Assembly (NCBI RefSeq): GCF_023168325.1
Contig: NZ_AP025688.1
Span: 868,001 to 932,000 of the forward strand
Direction: 5' to 3'
Source of the DNA: Tsukamurella sp. PLM1
Lineage (GTDB): Bacteria > Actinomycetota > Actinomycetes > Mycobacteriales > Mycobacteriaceae
Length of the DNA stretch: 64,000 nucleotides
The position numbers and the translations under genes are program-made. The notes under the pieces are model-generated. The model saw only the letters and a list, made by a program, of their open reading frames with translations. It was not told the DNA's origin and searched no databases. Below are positions 40,310-52,547 of this stretch, one piece after another (position 1 is the first letter of the stretch; every line of letters starts with the position of its first letter).

Positions 40310-42183
40310 GAGACCCACACCGCCGCGGCGCCGATCAGCACCGCCGTCCCGGCCAGCATCGTCAGCGCGTAGCTCCGCGCGTACCCGGTCTGCCAGCGGC
40401 GCAGCAGCACCGACGCGCCTCCTATGCCCGCCGGGATCGCGTTGATGGCGCCGTCGATGCCCTTGCTCTCGGCCGTCAGGAGCGCGGCCGTGGCGCCCTG
40501 TCCGGGCCGCATGAACACGGCCTCGTTGAGGGCGTCACCGTACAGGTCGTTGCGCGCCGCGCGGGTCAGGGGGGTCACCTCCGACGGTGCCGGAACGGGG
40601 ACGGTGCGGGTGGCGAGGATCGCGACGGTCACGCCGACGGCGACGGCGCCCAGGACCAGCGCCGTGACCGCCCATGCGGGGATCGTGTGATGCGCCTCGG
40701 GGGCGGAACCCACGGCGGGGGCGAGGAAGTCGGCGACCCGGCCGCCCAGGACGAGGAGAGCGCCGGCGCCGATGCTGCCGACGGCCAGCACGACCATGGG
40801 CGTCGTCATCACCGACGGGGACTCGTGCGGGTGGGTGCCCTCGCGCCAGCGGGGAGCGCCGAAGAACGTCAGGATCATCACCCGGGTCATGTAGAAGCCG
40901 GTGATGCCGGCGCCGAGGATCGCGATGCCGCCCAGCACGATCCCCCAGAATCCGTCGTGCCCCAGTGCCGCCTCGATGATCCCGTCCTTGGTGTAGAAGC
41001 CCGAGAGCGGCGGCACGCCGATGATGGCGAGGTAGCCCAGCCCGAAGGTCACGGCGGTGACGGGCATGACCTTCGCGAGGCCGCCGTACCGGCGCATGTC
41101 GGTCTCGTCGTCCATGCCATGCATCACCGAACCCGCGCCCAGGAACAGGCCGGCCTTGAAGCAGCCGTGCGCCAGCAGGTGCGCGATCGCCAGCGCGTAT
41201 CCGGCCGGCCCGAGGCCGGCGGCCAGAACCATGTATCCGATCTGACTCATCGTGGACGCGGCGAGCGCCTTCTTGATGTCGTCCTTCGCGCAGCCGATGA
41301 TCGCGCCGAACAGCAGCGTGACCGCGCCGACCGCGAGCACGAAGCCCTGCGCCACGGGTGCCGCCTCGAACACTGGCCCGGCGCGGACGATGAGGTACAC
41401 GCCCGCCGTGACCATGGTGGCCGCGTGGATCAGCGCGGAGACTGGAGTGGGGCCCTCCATCGCGTCGCCGAGCCAGCTCTGCAGCGGCACCTGGGCCGAC
41501 TTCGCGCAGGCGGCGAGGAGGAGCAGCAGGCCGAGCCAGGTCAGCGTCCCCTCGCCCGCCTCACCCGCGCGCGGCAGGAACTCGCCGAAGGTGGTGGTGC
41601 CGAACGTGGTCAGCGTGACCGCCACGGCCAGCGCCAGCCCCATGTCGCCGACGCGGTTGACCACGAACGCCTTCTTCGCGGCGGTCGCCGCGGAGGGCTT
41701 GTGCTGCCAGAAACCGATCAGCAGGTACGACGCGAGGCCCACGCCCTCCCAGCCCAGGTACAGCACCACCAGGTCGTCCGCCAGGACCAGCACGAGCATC
41801 GCGCCGAGGAACAGGTTGAGGTAACCGAAGAACCGCCGCCGCCCCGGATCGTGCGCCATGTACCCGACGGAGTACACGTGGATCAGGGTGCCCACGCCGG
41901 TGATCAACAGCGCGAAGCACACCGAGAGCTGGTCCAGCCGCAGCGCCAGGTCGACCGAGAGGTCGCCCCCCGAGAACCAGTGGTAGAGCACCACACCCAC
42001 CGAGCGATCGGCGCCGTCGCGGCCGAGCAGCCCGACGAACGCGGCGGCGGCGGCGACGAACGAACCGGCCGCGACCAGCGTGCCGAGGAGGTGTCCAGTC
42101 CGGTCGAGGCGCCGCCCACCGAGCAGCAGCACCGCCGCTCCGGCGAGGGGGATCAGCGGCAGAGCCGCGATGAGGGGTCCCAC
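40306..42183 (-). CDS. nuoL: NADH-quinone oxidoreductase subunit L
   Basis: 625 residues, uninterrupted. The distal proton pump: [57 protein letters not shown] with [17 protein letters not shown] are the hallmark segments. The C-terminal lateral helix part is present. Confidence 0.97.
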   Translation of the reverse strand: MGPLIAALPLIPLAGAAVLLLGGRRLDRTGHLLGTLVAAGSFVAAAAAFVGLLGRDGADRSVGVVLYHWFSGGDLSVDLALRLDQLSVCFALLITGVGTLIHVYSVGYMAHDPGRRRFFGYLNLFLGAMLVLVLADDLVVLYLGWEGVGLASYLLIGFWQHKPSAATAAKKAFVVNRVGDMGLALAVAVTLTTFGTTTFGEFLPRAGEAGEGTLTWLGLLLLLAACAKSAQVPLQSWLGDAMEGPTPVSALIHAATMVTAGVYLIVRAGPVFEAAPVAQGFVLAVGAVTLLFGAIIGCAKDDIKKALAASTMSQIGYMVLAAGLGPAGYALAIAHLLAHGCFKAGLFLGAGSVMHGMDDETDMRRYGGLAKVMPVTAVTFGLGYLAIIGVPPLSGFYTKDGIIEAALGHDGFWGIVLGGIAILGAGITGFYMTRVMILTFFGAPRWREGTHPHESPSVMTTPMVVLAVGSIGAGALLVLGGRVADFLAPAVGSAPEAHHTIPAWAVTALVLGAVAVGVTVAILATRTVPVPAPSEVTPLTRAARNDLYGDALNEAVFMRPGQGATAALLTAESKGIDGAINAIPAGIGGASVLLRRWQTGYARSYALTMLAGTAVLIGAAAVWVS

Positions 42184-42186
42184 GGG

Positions 42187-42485
42187 TCACCGCCTCAGGA
42201 GGTGCGGCTCGTCGACGGACACGGACCGTCGAACGCGGAAGATGGCGATGATGATCGCGAGGCCCACGACGACTTCGGCCGCGGCGACCACCATCGTGAA
42301 GAAGGCCAGCACCGGCCCTGCGGCACGGCGTGCATGCGGCCCGCCGTCACCAGCGACAGGTTGGCGGCGTTGAGCATCAGCTCCACGCACATGAACACCA
42401 CGATCGCGTTGCGGCGCAGCAGTACCCCCGCGGCGCCGATGGCGAACAGGAGCGCGGCCAGGTAGAGGTACAGATGCGGGTTCAC
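42187..42485 (-). CDS. nuoK: NADH-quinone oxidoreductase subunit K (one frameshift)
   Basis: About 99 residues, three helices. [20 protein letters not shown] carries the membrane Glu of the E-channel; the last helix is [20 protein letters not shown] with the second conserved Glu. One more G in GG at 42314-42315 (plus strand) joins VPQG to PVLAFFTMV. The GTG start overlaps the nuoJ stop (GTGA). Confidence 0.94.
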
Positions 42486-43257
42486 TGCGACACCTCCTCG
42501 CCGCGCGGCACCGACGGGGTCTCGTCGTCGAGCGCGTTCGTGCGGCCGGGCAACGCGCGCCGCTGTCCGGGCGTCCGCGGAGTCAGGGTGTGGTTCACCG
42601 AATCGGGGGACGGCGTACCGTCGGGCAGCAGGGCCGGGAGATCGACGGCGTTGCCGAGCGCGTACACCCCCGGGTTGGGCAGCGGCGTGGCGCGGCGGCC
42701 CTCGCGGAACCGGCGGATCGACTGCTCGCGCTGGGAGAGCGCTGTGGCGAGCTTCTCGCGGTGCGCCAGGATCATCGCGCCCAGCGTGGCGGTGATGAGC
42801 AGGGCGGCGGTGAGCTCGAACGCCCACAGGTAGCGTACGAACACCGTGTCGGCCGGGCCTCGACCGAGTTCGGCGGGTAGACCGACGGTGCGCCGCTGCG
42901 GGGCGTGGGCAGCGTGGCCCGGGCGATGAGGCCCACCAGCAGCATGCCGAAGCCGAGCCCGGCCACCGCGGCCGCGGCGCGATGCCCGCGCAGGGTCTCT
43001 GCCAGCGAATCCGACGAGTCGACGCCGACGAGCATCACCACGAACAGGAACAGCATCATCACCGCGCCCGTGTAGACCACGATCTGGACCACGCCGAGGA
43101 ACATCGCGCCCTGGGCGATGTAGGCCACGGCCAGCAGGATCATGGTGGCTGCCAGGCACAGCGCGGAGTAGACGGCCTTCGAGGCCAGCACCACCCCGAG
43201 GGCGAACAGGACCGCGGGCACCGCCACGATCCAGAAGGCCCATTCCTCGCCGCTCAT
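42482..43257 (-). CDS. nuoJ: NADH-quinone oxidoreductase subunit J (one frameshift)
   Basis: About 258 residues. Five helices with [20 protein letters not shown], the conserved TM3 pi-bulge region, and a long hydrophilic actinobacterial tail ending in GEEVSQ. One more G in GGGG at 42900-42903 (plus strand) joins ATLPTP to [13 protein letters not shown]. Its ATG overlaps the nuoI stop. Confidence 0.94.
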
Positions 43258-43756
43258 TCGTCGACCTCTCCGCGGTAGTAGTCGGCGGCGGTCAGGCCCT
43301 CGCGCATGGCGTGCGGCGGCGGCGTCTCGCCCTCGTGCAGCGGGGCCAGCAGGTCGTCCTTGTCGTAGATGAGGTTCCCGCGGTCGCCGTCGGCCATCTC
43401 GTAGTCATTGGTCATCGTCAGCGCACGGGTGGGGCAGGCCTCCACGCACAGCCCGCAGCCGATGCAGCGCAGGTAATTGATCTGGTAGGTGCGCCCGTAC
43501 CGTTCGCCGGGCGAGTACCGCTCCTCCTCGGTGTTGTCGGCGCCCTCCACGTAGATCGCGTCGGCGGGCAGCTCCACGCGCAGAGCTCGCAGCCGATGCA
43601 CTTCTCCAGGCCGTCGGCGTACCGGTTGAGCTGATGCCGACCGTGGTACCGCGGCGCGGTGGGCTCCTTGTGCTCCGGGTAGTTCTCGGTGACGGGCTTG
43701 CTGAACATGGTGCGCAGGGTCACGCCGAATCCGGCGAGCCCGAGGGGATCAGCCAC
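43254..43756 (-). CDS. nuoI: NADH-quinone oxidoreductase subunit I (one frameshift)
   Basis: About 167 residues. Two 4Fe-4S motifs for clusters N6a and N6b: [12 protein letters not shown] and [12 protein letters not shown]. The first lies at the break; one more G in GGG at 43566-43568 (plus strand) turns SCPPTR into [14 protein letters not shown]. It passes electrons from NuoG/NuoD side to NuoB. Confidence 0.95.
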
Positions 43757-43786
43757 GGGAGGCCTCCTTCGCTCTTCCGTCGTCGG

Positions 43787-45074
43787 TCAGGCGCGCCGCG
43801 TGGGCTCGGGCAGGTACTGGCCCGGCATCGGCGGCACGGGGAAGCCGCCCGCCATCGGGTCGAACGGCAGCGAGAAGGTCTCGATCCGGCCCGGGCGCGG
43901 GTGCCTTCTGCCGACGGTGCCGCACCACCAGCACGGTGAGGATCGCGAGCGTGAAGGCGAGCGAGACCGCGGGGGCGAGCACCGTCGTGCCGTGTCCCGC
44001 GAGGGCCCAGGCCTGCACGGCGCCGGCCACGAGGACCCAGGCCAGCGCGGTGGGGATGAGCAGTTGCCAGCCGAACCGCATGAACTGGTCGTAGCGCAGG
44101 CGCGGCAGCGTGGCGCGCAGCCAGATGAAGGAGAACATGAAGCACCACACCTTGGCCACGAACCAGATCACCGGCCACCACCCGGTGTTCGCGCCGTCCC
44201 ACACCGAGATCGGCCACGGCGCGTGCCAGCCCCCGAGGAACAGCGTGGTCGCGAGCGCCGAGACCGTGGTCATGTTCACGTACTCCGCGAGCATGAACAT
44301 CGCGAACTTCAGCGAGCTGTACTCGGTGTGGAAGCCGCCCACGAGCTCGCCCTCGGCCTCGGGCAGGTCGAACGGGGCGCGGTTGGTCTCGCCGACCATG
44401 GACACGGTGTAGACGACGAATGAGGGGAGCAGCAGGAACACGTACCAGGTGCCGTCCTGCGCGGCGACGATGCCCGACGTTGCCATGGTGCCCGCGTACA
44501 GGAAGACGGCGGCGAAGCTCAGGCCCATCGCCACCTCGTAACTGATCACCTGCGCGGTGGAGCGCAGCCCGCCGAGCAGCGGGTAGGTCGAACCCGACGA
44601 CCAGCCGGCGAGCACGATGCCGTACACGCCGATGCTGGTGATCGCGAGGATGTACAGCACCGCGACCGGAAGGTCGGTGAGCTGCAAGGGCGTCCGCGTC
44701 CCGAACACAGACACCTCGGGCCCGAACGGGATCACGGCGAAGGCGAGGAACGCTGGGATCGTCGCGATGATCGGCGCCAGCAGGTACACCGGCTTGTCGA
44801 CGCCGGCCGGCGTGATGCCCTCCTTGAGCGCCAGCTTGATGCCGTCGGCCAGCGACTGCAGGATGCCGAACGGCCCCAGTCGGTTCGGGCCCGGCCGGTG
44901 CTGCATGCGACCCATCACCTTGCGCTCGATGAGGATCGCGGCGAGCACCGTCAGCACCAGGAATGCGAAGATCGCGATCGCCTTCGCGAGGATCAGCCAC
45001 CACGGGTCGCGGCCGAACGCCGACAGGTCGACGGGATCGTGCGGCCCCAGGCCGGTGAGCGGGCGTCGTGTCAT
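43787..45074 (-). CDS. nuoH: NADH-quinone oxidoreductase subunit H (C-terminal frameshift)
   Basis: About 429 residues. Quinone-chamber subunit: [29 protein letters not shown] and [20 protein letters not shown] are diagnostic. After [10 protein letters not shown] the frame changes near 43888-43893 (needs -1 or +2 nt), beyond which [19 protein letters not shown] leads to a stop at 43787. Its ATG overlaps the nuoG stop. Confidence 0.95.
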
Positions 45075-47430
45075 CGCGGGTACCCCCATGCCGCGATGCC
45101 GACGACGTCGCCCACGCGGGCGCGCAGCGTCTCGAACACGGTGCTGCCGGGCGAGTTCCGCGGCACCCAGACCACCCGGTCCGGCATGTCGGTGATCGCG
45201 ACCGGCAGCGTGATTGTGCCGTGCGCGGTGGTGACGGACGCGAGGCCGCCGTCGGCCACCCGGATCTCCTCGGCGGTCGCGGCCGACATCCGCGCGACAG
45301 GGGCCGGGCGGTCGCCGCCAGGTCGGGCTCACCGTCCTGCCCGCGCCCGAGGTCGAGCAGCTGCCGCCAGGTGGCGAGGACGGCCCGGCCGGCGGCGGGG
45401 TGCGGGACCGCTTGCGGGGCCGGGGCAGGGTTCGGAGCCGGCGCGGTGCGTCGCTTCCGTTCGACGGTGCCGAGGCGTGCGAGGGCGCGGGCGGCACCGT
45501 CGGCATCGGTGAAGCCGAGGTCGGTGCGCATGGCCCCGGCGAGGATGGCCAGCACCCGCGCGTCGGGCAGGGCGGCGGGGACGGCAGCGCCGCGCCGAAA
45601 CTCCGGGGCGGCCCTCCCAGTCGACGAACGTGCCGGAGCGCTGGACCACGGTGGCGACGGGGAGCACCACGTCGGCGCGGGCGGTGACCTCGGACTCGCG
45701 CTGCTCCAGGCTGACGACGAACGCGGCGTCGAGCGCGCGCCGCGCCGCATCGGGGTCGGGCAGGTCGGCCACGTCGACGGCGCCGCAGACCAGGGCGGTC
45801 ACCTCGCCGGCGGCGGCCGCCGCCAGGATGCCGCCGGTGTCGCGTCCGGCGTCCGTGGGGATCGCGGTGCCCCAGACGGCTTCGACCTCGGCGCGGTGCG
45901 CGGGGTCGGAGACGGCGCGGCCGCCGGGCAGCAGGCCGGGCAGGGTGCCCGCCGCGACGGCGCCGGGCTCACCCGCGCGCCGCGGGATCCACGCCAGCCG
46001 CGCACCCGTCGCGGTCGCGAGGGCCGCGGCGGCCGTGAGGGCGCCCGGCGCCTCGGCGAGGCGCTCGCCGGCCAGGATCACGGCACCGTCGGGAAGCCGC
46101 TGCGCGAGGGCGGGATCGGCGAGCGCGGCGGCCTCGGCGCCGGGGACGCAGGGGAGGAGTTCGCCGCTCAGCCGGCCGAGGCCCCGCGAGGCGAACGGCG
46201 CGATCGACAGCACGCGGGTGCGCCCCGACCGGACGGCCGGCGCAGCCGCAGGTGCACGATGGGCGACTCCTCCTCGGGCTCGAAGCCGGCGAGCAGGACG
46301 ACGGGCGCGGTCTCGAGGTCCGCGTAGGTGACCCCGCCCGCGGTGCCGGAGGCCAGGAAGTCCGCCTCCTCGGCGCTGTGCGAGCGGATCCGGAAGTCGA
46401 CGTCGTTGGTGCCCAGGGCGATCCGCGCGAACGCCGAGTACGCGTACAGGTCCTCGACGGTGCCCCGGCCGCCGGCCAGGACCGCGGCGGCGCGGTCGGC
46501 GAGGCCGCGCGCGGCCGCGGCGATCGCCGCCGGCCACGAGGCGGGGGCGAGGTTCCCGTCCCCGTCGCGGACCAGCGGGGCGGTGAGCCGGTCGGGCATC
46601 GTCGCGTAGGTGAACGCCCAGCGGCCCTTGTCGCAGTTCCACTCCTCGTTGACGTCCGGGTCGTCGCCGGCGAGCCGGCGCAGCACCTCGCCGCGGCGGT
46701 GGTCGGTGCGGAGCGCGCAGCCGCTCGCGCAGTGCTCGCACGCCGACGGGCTGGACGTGAGGTCGAACGGGCGGGCCCGGAACCGGTACGAGGTGTTGGT
46801 GAGCGCGCCGACCGGGCAGATCTGCACGGTGTTGCCGGAGAAGTACGAGTCCAGCGGCTGGTCGCCCGCGGTGCCCACCTGCTGCAGCGCGCCCCGGTCG
46901 AGCAACTCGATGAAGTCGTCGCCGGCGATCTCGTTCGAGAACCGCGTGCACCGCGCGCACAGTACGCAGCGCTCGCGGTCGAGGATCACCTCGGCGGAGA
47001 TCGGGATCGGCTTGGGGTAGGTCCGCTTGTCGGCGGCGGGGAACCGTGAGACGGGCCGCCCGGCGGACATCGCCTGGTTCTGCAGCGGGCACTCGCCGCC
47101 CTTGTCGCACACCGGGCAGTCCAGCGGGTGGTTCACCAGGAGCAGCTCCATCACGCTGCGCTGTGCGCTCGCCGCGGCGGCGGAGGTGGCCTGCGTGCGC
47201 ACCACCATGCCGTCGGTCACCGTCGTGGTGCACGAGGCGAGCGGCTTGCGCTGACCCTCCACGTCCACGAGGCACTGCCGGCACGCGCCGGCCGGCGCGA
47301 GCAGCGGGTGGTCGCAGAACCGGGGGATCGCGATGCCCAGCTGCTCCGCCGCCCGGATCACCAGGGTGCCGGGCGGGACCTCGATCTCGATCCCGTCGAT
47401 GGTCGCCCGCACCGTCTGCACGGCGGTCAT
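45071..47430 (-). CDS. nuoG: NADH-quinone oxidoreductase subunit G (four frameshifts)
   Basis: About 787 residues once repaired. 2Fe-2S N1b: [19 protein letters not shown]; 4Fe-4S N5/N4: [20 protein letters not shown] and [10 protein letters not shown]; extra cluster N7 motif CEHCASGC...C before a molybdopterin-oxidoreductase-like domain. Breaks at about 46235, 45605-45608, 45577-45580 and 45300-45303 (plus strand) each close with one added G, e.g. [12 protein letters not shown] and [15 protein letters not shown]. The C-terminal AWGYPR stop overlaps nuoH. Confidence 0.93.
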
Positions 47431-48767
47431 TGCGCACCTCCCGCGACGGGCGCCTCGCGCATCGCGGCCGCCGGGTCGAACGGGCATCCGCCCTCCGCGA
47501 CGTGCCGCTCGTACTCCTCGCGGAAGTACTGGAGGGAGCTCATGATCGGGCTCGCCGCGCCGTCGCCCAGGGCGCAGAAGGCCTTGCCGAGAACGCCGTC
47601 GGCCACCTCGGCGAGCGTGGTGAGATCGTCGGTGGTGCCCTCGCCCTCCTCGAGCCGGCGCAGCAGGCGCACCAGCCAGTAGGTGCCCTCGCGGCAGGGC
47701 GTGCACTTGCCGCACGACTCGTGCGCGTAGAACTCCAGCCAGCGCAGCACCGCGCGCACCACGCACACGGTGTCGTCGAAGATCTGCAGCGCCTTGGTGC
47801 CCAGCATCGACCCGGCGCCGGCCACGCCCTCGTAGTCCAGCGGCACGTCGAGGTGCTCGGCGGTGAGCAGCGGCGTGGACGACCCGCCTGGGGTCCAGAA
47901 CTTGAGCTCGTGGCCCGGTCGCACGCCGCCCGCCAGCTCCAGCATCTCGCGCAGCGTGACGCCGAGCGCAGCCTCGTACTGGCCGGGCCGCACCACGTGG
48001 CCCGAGACCGAGTACAGCGTGAAGCCCGGCGACTTCTCGCTGCCCATGGTGCGGAACCATTCGGCCCCGTTCGCCAGGATCGCGGGGACGCTGGCGATGG
48101 ACTCGACGTTGTTCACGCACGTGGGGGAGGCGTACAGGCCCGCCACGGCGGGGAACGGCGGGCGCAGCCGCGGCTGACCGCGGCGGCCCTCCAGGGAGTC
48201 CAGCAGGGCCGTCTCCTCGCCGCAGATGTAGGCGCCGGCGCCGCCGTGCACCACCACCTCGAGGGTGAATCCGTTCTCGCCCAGCGGCTTCCCGAGGTAG
48301 CCGGCGGCATGGGCCTCGGCGACCGCGGCGCGCAGGCGGCGCTGCACGCCCAGCACCTCGCCCCGCACGTAGATGAACGCCCGCTGCGCGCGGATCGCGT
48401 AGGAGGCGATGATCACGCCCTCCACCAGCGTGTGCGGCGTCGCGAACATGAGCGGCATATCCTTGCACGTGCCGGGCTCGGACTCGTCCGCGTTGACCAC
48501 CAGGTAGTGCGGCTTGTCGGCGCCGGGCTTCGGCTCTTCGCCCTCGCGGACCTGCGGGATGAAACTCCATTTGAGGCCGGTGGGGAAGCCGGCGCCGCCG
48601 CGGCCGCGCAGGCCCGCGTCCTGCACGGTCTTGATCACCTCGTCGGGCGACATCGCCAGTGCGCGTTCCAGTCCGGCGTAGCCGCCGGCGGCGCGGTAGG
48701 ACTCGAGCGTCCACGGTTCGGGGTCGCCCCAGTGCGCCGACAGCACGGGCGTCAGGTGCGCTGTCAT
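47427..48767 (-). CDS. nuoF: NADH-quinone oxidoreductase subunit F
   Basis: 446 residues, uninterrupted. FMN/NADH site: [19 protein letters not shown] and [16 protein letters not shown]; 4Fe-4S N3: [15 protein letters not shown]. It accepts hydride from NADH. ATG overlaps the corrected nuoE stop; the TGA overlaps the nuoG ATG. Confidence 0.98.
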   Translation of the reverse strand: MTAHLTPVLSAHWGDPEPWTLESYRAAGGYAGLERALAMSPDEVIKTVQDAGLRGRGGAGFPTGLKWSFIPQVREGEEPKPGADKPHYLVVNADESEPGTCKDMPLMFATPHTLVEGVIIASYAIRAQRAFIYVRGEVLGVQRRLRAAVAEAHAAGYLGKPLGENGFTLEVVVHGGAGAYICGEETALLDSLEGRRGQPRLRPPFPAVAGLYASPTCVNNVESIASVPAILANGAEWFRTMGSEKSPGFTLYSVSGHVVRPGQYEAALGVTLREMLELAGGVRPGHELKFWTPGGSSTPLLTAEHLDVPLDYEGVAGAGSMLGTKALQIFDDTVCVVRAVLRWLEFYAHESCGKCTPCREGTYWLVRLLRRLEEGEGTTDDLTTLAEVADGVLGKAFCALGDGAASPIMSSLQYFREEYERHVAEGGCPFDPAAAMREAPVAGGAQ

Positions 48768-49493
48768 GCCCCGCCTCCCCGGCCGCCCGGAGCCCGGCCA
48801 TCGTCGGGGCGCCGCCGGCCCCGGAGGCCGAGACCGCGCCGGGGCGGGCGTCGTCGAATCCCGCGAGCAGGCGGGCGGTCTCGCGGAACGTGCCCAGGGC
48901 GCGCCGCGCGTGGGCGCCGGTGGCCGGCCCGCCCGGAGCGCGTCCACCAGCTCCCGCGCACTCGCCACCGTCTGGTCGTCGAAGAACTCCCAGTTGACCA
49001 TGACGACCGGCGCGTAATCGCACGCCGCGTTGCATTCGATGCGGTCGACGGTGACCGCGCCGTCCTCGGTGGTGCCGCCCGGAGCGATGCCCAGGTGCTC
49101 GCACAGGGTCTCGAGGATCGCATCGCCCCCGAGCACGGCGCACAACGTGGTGGTGCACACGCCGACCAGGTATTCGCCGGTGGGGCCGCGGCGGTACATC
49201 GAGTAGAAGGTGGCGACCGAGACCACCTCGGCCGCGGTGAGATCGAGGGCGCGGGCGCAGAACTCGATGCCCGCGGGCGTGATGTACCCGTCCTCGGACT
49301 GCACCAGGTGCAGCAGCGGCAGGAGCGCCGACCGGGCCTCGGGGTACCGGGCGACGAGCACGGCCGCGTCCGCTGCCAGACGGTCCGCCACCTCGTCCGG
49401 ATAGGCGGTGGGCGCGCCGGGCCGGTACAGCTGGACGGACTCCTGCGGCCGGGCTCCGAACTGCGCCAGCGGGACGAACACCTGCTCACTCAT
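48764..49493 (-). CDS. nuoE: NADH-quinone oxidoreductase subunit E (two frameshifts)
   Basis: About 243 residues. 2Fe-2S N1a ligands in [12 protein letters not shown] and [17 protein letters not shown]. After PAPTRGAP one more G in GGG at 48897-48899 gives [14 protein letters not shown], and one more C in CCCC at 48777-48780 gives a stop at 48764 overlapping the nuoF ATG. Confidence 0.94.
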
Positions 49494-50778
49494 CGGTCCA
49501 CGCCTCCCATCACCGGGTCGATACTGGCGACGGCGGCGATCACGTCCGAGACCATGCCGCCCTCGCACATCGCCGCCACCGCTTGCAGATTCGTGAACGA
49601 CGGATCGCGGAAGTGCACCCGGTAGGGGCGCGTGCCGCCGTCGCTGACGGCGTGCACCAGCAACTCACCGCGGGGCGCCTCCACCGACACCGCGACCTGG
49701 CCGGGCGGCACCGCGAAGCCCTCGGTCACGAGCTTGAAGTGGCGGATCAGCGACTCCATCGAATCGCCCATGATCTCGGCGATGTGGGCGCGCGAATTGC
49801 CGAGCCCGTCCGGCCCCACCTTCAGGTCGGCCGGCCAGCCGATCCGCGCATCGTCCACCATCACGGGGCCGGGGCGCAGCCTGTCCAGGCACTGCTCGAC
49901 GATGCCGAGCGACTGGTACATCTCGCGCACCCGGATCATGTAGCGGCCGTAGCAGTCGCACCCGGCGTCGGTGATCACGTCGAACTCGTAGTCCTCGTAG
50001 CCGCAGTACGGCTCGGCGCGGCGCAGGTCGTGGGGGAGGCCGGTGGAGCGCAGGACCGGCCCGGTGATCCCGAGCGCCATGCAGCCCGTCAGGTCGAGGT
50101 AGCCCACGTTCTTGGTGCGGGCGATCCAGATCGGATTCTCGTTGAGCAGCGCCCCCATCGCGTCGAGCTGCGGCGGAAGCGTCTTCAGGAGGTCCTTGAT
50201 CTGCGGCACGGCCTCGTCCGGCAGGTCGGCCGCGACGCCGCCGGGCCGGATGTACGCGTGGTTCATCCGCAGCCCGGTGATCGTCTCGAAGACGTCGAGG
50301 ATCTGCTCGCGGATCTCGAATCCCTTGAGCATCGGTGAGACCGCGCCGAGCTCCATGCCGCCCGTCGCCAGCGCCACCAGGTGGCTGGTGATCCGGTTGA
50401 GTTCCATCAGCAGGACCCGGATCACCGTGGCGCGCTCGGGGATCTCGTCGGTGACGCCCGGAGCTTCTCCACGGCCAGGCAGTACGCGGTCTCGTTGAAC
50501 AGTGGCGCCAGGTAGTCCATGCGCGTGACGAACGTGGTGCCCTGCGTCCAGTTGCGGAACTCCAGGTTCTTCTCGATGCCGGTGTGCAGGAAGCCGATCC
50601 CGCACCGGGCCTCGGTCACCGTCTCGCCGTCCAACTCGAGGATCAGCCGCAGCACCCCGTGGGTGGACGGGTGTTGCGGTCCCATGTTGACCACGATGCG
50701 TTCCTTGCCGACCGCCTCGGCGGCGATGTCGTCCCAGTCGGAGCCCATCGCGGTGTACTCGGTGAATCCGGTGGTCAT
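49490..50778 (-). CDS. nuoD: NADH-quinone oxidoreductase subunit D (one frameshift)
   Basis: About 430 residues. 49-kDa-type subunit forming the quinone site with Nuo[16 protein letters not shown] (His loop), [20 protein letters not shown] and the C-terminal [10 protein letters not shown]. One more G in GG at 50460-50461 (plus strand) joins VEKL to [11 protein letters not shown]. Confidence 0.96.
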
Positions 50779-51497
50779 GAGTACGACCTCCGCGTGTCCG
50801 GGGCGGCCACCTGTGCGCCGTGGAACTCGACGCCGATGCCGCCGAGCGGGTAGTCCTTGCGCTGCGGATGCCCCTCCCAGTCGTCCGGCATCTCGATCCG
50901 CGTCAGCGACGGGTGCCCATCGAAGACGATGCCGAAGAAGTCGTACGTCTCGCGTTCGTGCCAGTCGACCGTGGGGTACACCGCGAACAGCGAGGGGACG
51001 TGCGGATCCGCATCGGGACAGGAGGTTTCGAGGCGGAGCCGGCGGCCGTGGGTGATCGATTGGAGGTGCGTCACGGCGCGTAGCTCCGCGCCGGAGTCCT
51101 CGGGGAAGTGGACGCCCGAGGTGCCCAGGCACATCTCGAACCGCAACTCCGGCTCGTCGCGTAGCAGGCGGGCGACCGCCACCAGGTGCTCGCGCGGCAC
51201 CCGGAGGGTGACCTCTCCGCGGTACACGACGACCGCGCGGACCGCGTCGGCGAGGGCGGGCGCACCGTCGGACCGGGCCAGCGCGAGCCGCAGGCCCTCG
51301 ACGACCCGCTCGTATCCGGCCGGGAGCGGCTCCTCGCCCGGGCCGGGCATGACGACGGGGCGGGCGATCCCGCCGTAGCCCGACGTATCGCCGGTGCCCC
51401 CGCTGAACATGCCGTGGCGGGTGCGCACCACATCGGGCGGCGTCGCGTCACGCGGTTCGACGGTGCCCTGCGGTTCCGGTTCTTCGGTGTCGGTCAT
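50775..51497 (-). CDS. nuoC: NADH-quinone oxidoreductase subunit C
   Basis: 240 residues, uninterrupted. 30-kDa subunit signature [20 protein letters not shown] and [18 protein letters not shown]. The N-terminal 40 residues are a Pro/Gly-rich actinobacterial extension. ATGA overlaps on both sides (nuoB stop, nuoD start). Confidence 0.97.
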   Translation of the reverse strand: MTDTEEPEPQGTVEPRDATPPDVVRTRHGMFSGGTGDTSGYGGIARPVVMPGPGEEPLPAGYERVVEGLRLALARSDGAPALADAVRAVVVYRGEVTLRVPREHLVAVARLLRDEPELRFEMCLGTSGVHFPEDSGAELRAVTHLQSITHGRRLRLETSCPDADPHVPSLFAVYPTVDWHERETYDFFGIVFDGHPSLTRIEMPDDWEGHPQRKDYPLGGIGVEFHGAQVAAPDTRRSYS

Positions 51498-52047
51498 CGC
51501 AGCAGGCCCTTGAGCTCGATCGTGGGCCGGGTGGCGAGCGCGGCCTCCTCCGCGGCGCGGCGGGCCTCCTCGCGATGCACGCCCATCGGCGTCTGCGAGA
51601 CCTTCTCGTGCAGGGCGATCAGCGCGTTGAGCAACATCTCCGGCCGGGGCGGACAGCCGGGGAGGTAGATGTCCACGGGCACCACGTGATCCACGCCCGG
51701 ACGATGGCGTAGTTGTTGAACATCCCGCCCGAACTCGCGCAGACCCCCATCGCCAGGACCCATTTGGGCTCGGCCATCTGGTCGTAGACCTGGCGCAGCA
51801 CCGGTGCCATCTTCTGGCTGACGCGGCCGGCCACGATCATCAGGTCGGCCTGGCGGGGCGACGCGCGGAAGGCCTCCATGCCGAACCGGGCGATGTCGAA
51901 CCGCGGGCCGGTGGTGGCCATCATCTCGATCGCGCAGCAGGCCAGGCCGAACGTGGCGGGCCACAGCGAGCCCTTCCGCGCGTACCCCGCGACCACCTCG
52001 AGCGTCGACAGCAGGAAGCCGCCCGGAACCTTGTCCTCTAGTCCCAT
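51494..52047 (-). CDS. nuoB: NADH-quinone oxidoreductase subunit B (one frameshift)
   Basis: About 185 residues. 4Fe-4S N2 ligands: [25 protein letters not shown] and [14 protein letters not shown]. One more G in GG at 51699-51700 (plus strand) turns AIVRAWITW into [13 protein letters not shown]. Overlaps the end of nuoA by 10 bp. Confidence 0.96.
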
Positions 52048-52400
52048 GCCAGCCCACCCCGCCGCCACTCGTACACGTAGGCGACCGTGACGTTCACCAG
52101 GAACAGGGCCATCGCGAGGAGACCGAACGTGCCGAGCACGTCGAAGTGGACGGCCCACGGATAGAGGAACACGATCTCGATGTCGAAGATGATGAACAAC
52201 ATCGCCGTCAGGTAGAACTTCACCGGGAACCGGCCGCCACCCGACGAAGGAGTGGGCGACGGGTCGATACCGCACTCGTACGCCTCGAGCTTGGCGCGAT
52301 TGCGGCGGCGGGGGCCGACGAACCGCGCGACGCCGACGGAGAACACGGCGAAGGCGGCCGCGATCGCCCCCAGTACGAGGATGGGCACGTACAGGTTCAC
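52038..52400 (-). CDS. nuoA: NADH-quinone oxidoreductase subunit A
   Basis: 120 residues, GTG start at 52400. Three helices; [20 protein letters not shown] and [20 protein letters not shown] hold the conserved Cys and acidic residues near the quinone tunnel. First gene of the fourteen-gene operon, which runs to 37363 with overlaps at nearly every junction. Confidence 0.97.
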   Translation of the reverse strand: MNLYVPILVLGAIAAAFAVFSVGVARFVGPRRRNRAKLEAYECGIDPSPTPSSGGGRFPVKFYLTAMLFIIFDIEIVFLYPWAVHFDVLGTFGLLAMALFLVNVTVAYVYEWRRGGLAWD

Positions 52401-52471
52401 GGCGACGCTCCTTCCGCGGTGTGTGCGAAATCCCAGACGGGAGAACCGGTTAGGCTCCCCTGAGTGGGGAC

Positions 52472-52485
52472 GTGAGCTACGTCAC
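52472..52485 (-). promoter_or_regulatory. CRP/GlxR-like site upstream of nuoA
   Basis: GTGA-gctacg-TCAC followed by A, 72 bp before the nuoA start in the 147-bp gap to the receiver gene. It has the GTGA-N6-TCAC core of Crp/GlxR/Cmr-type sites and is the only dyad I see in the nuo promoter region. Confidence 0.55.
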
Positions 52486-52547
52486 AACTATATGTCCGAA
52501 GTATGGCTTCGGGTCAAGATCGTCGAATTCGGACGGGGTGTGTCGCG

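Noticed and set aside
37363-52400. Pseudogenisation of the nuo operon
   Set aside because: The interrupted genes keep every cofactor and channel motif, and nearly all breaks close with one added G or C, so sequence error is far more likely.
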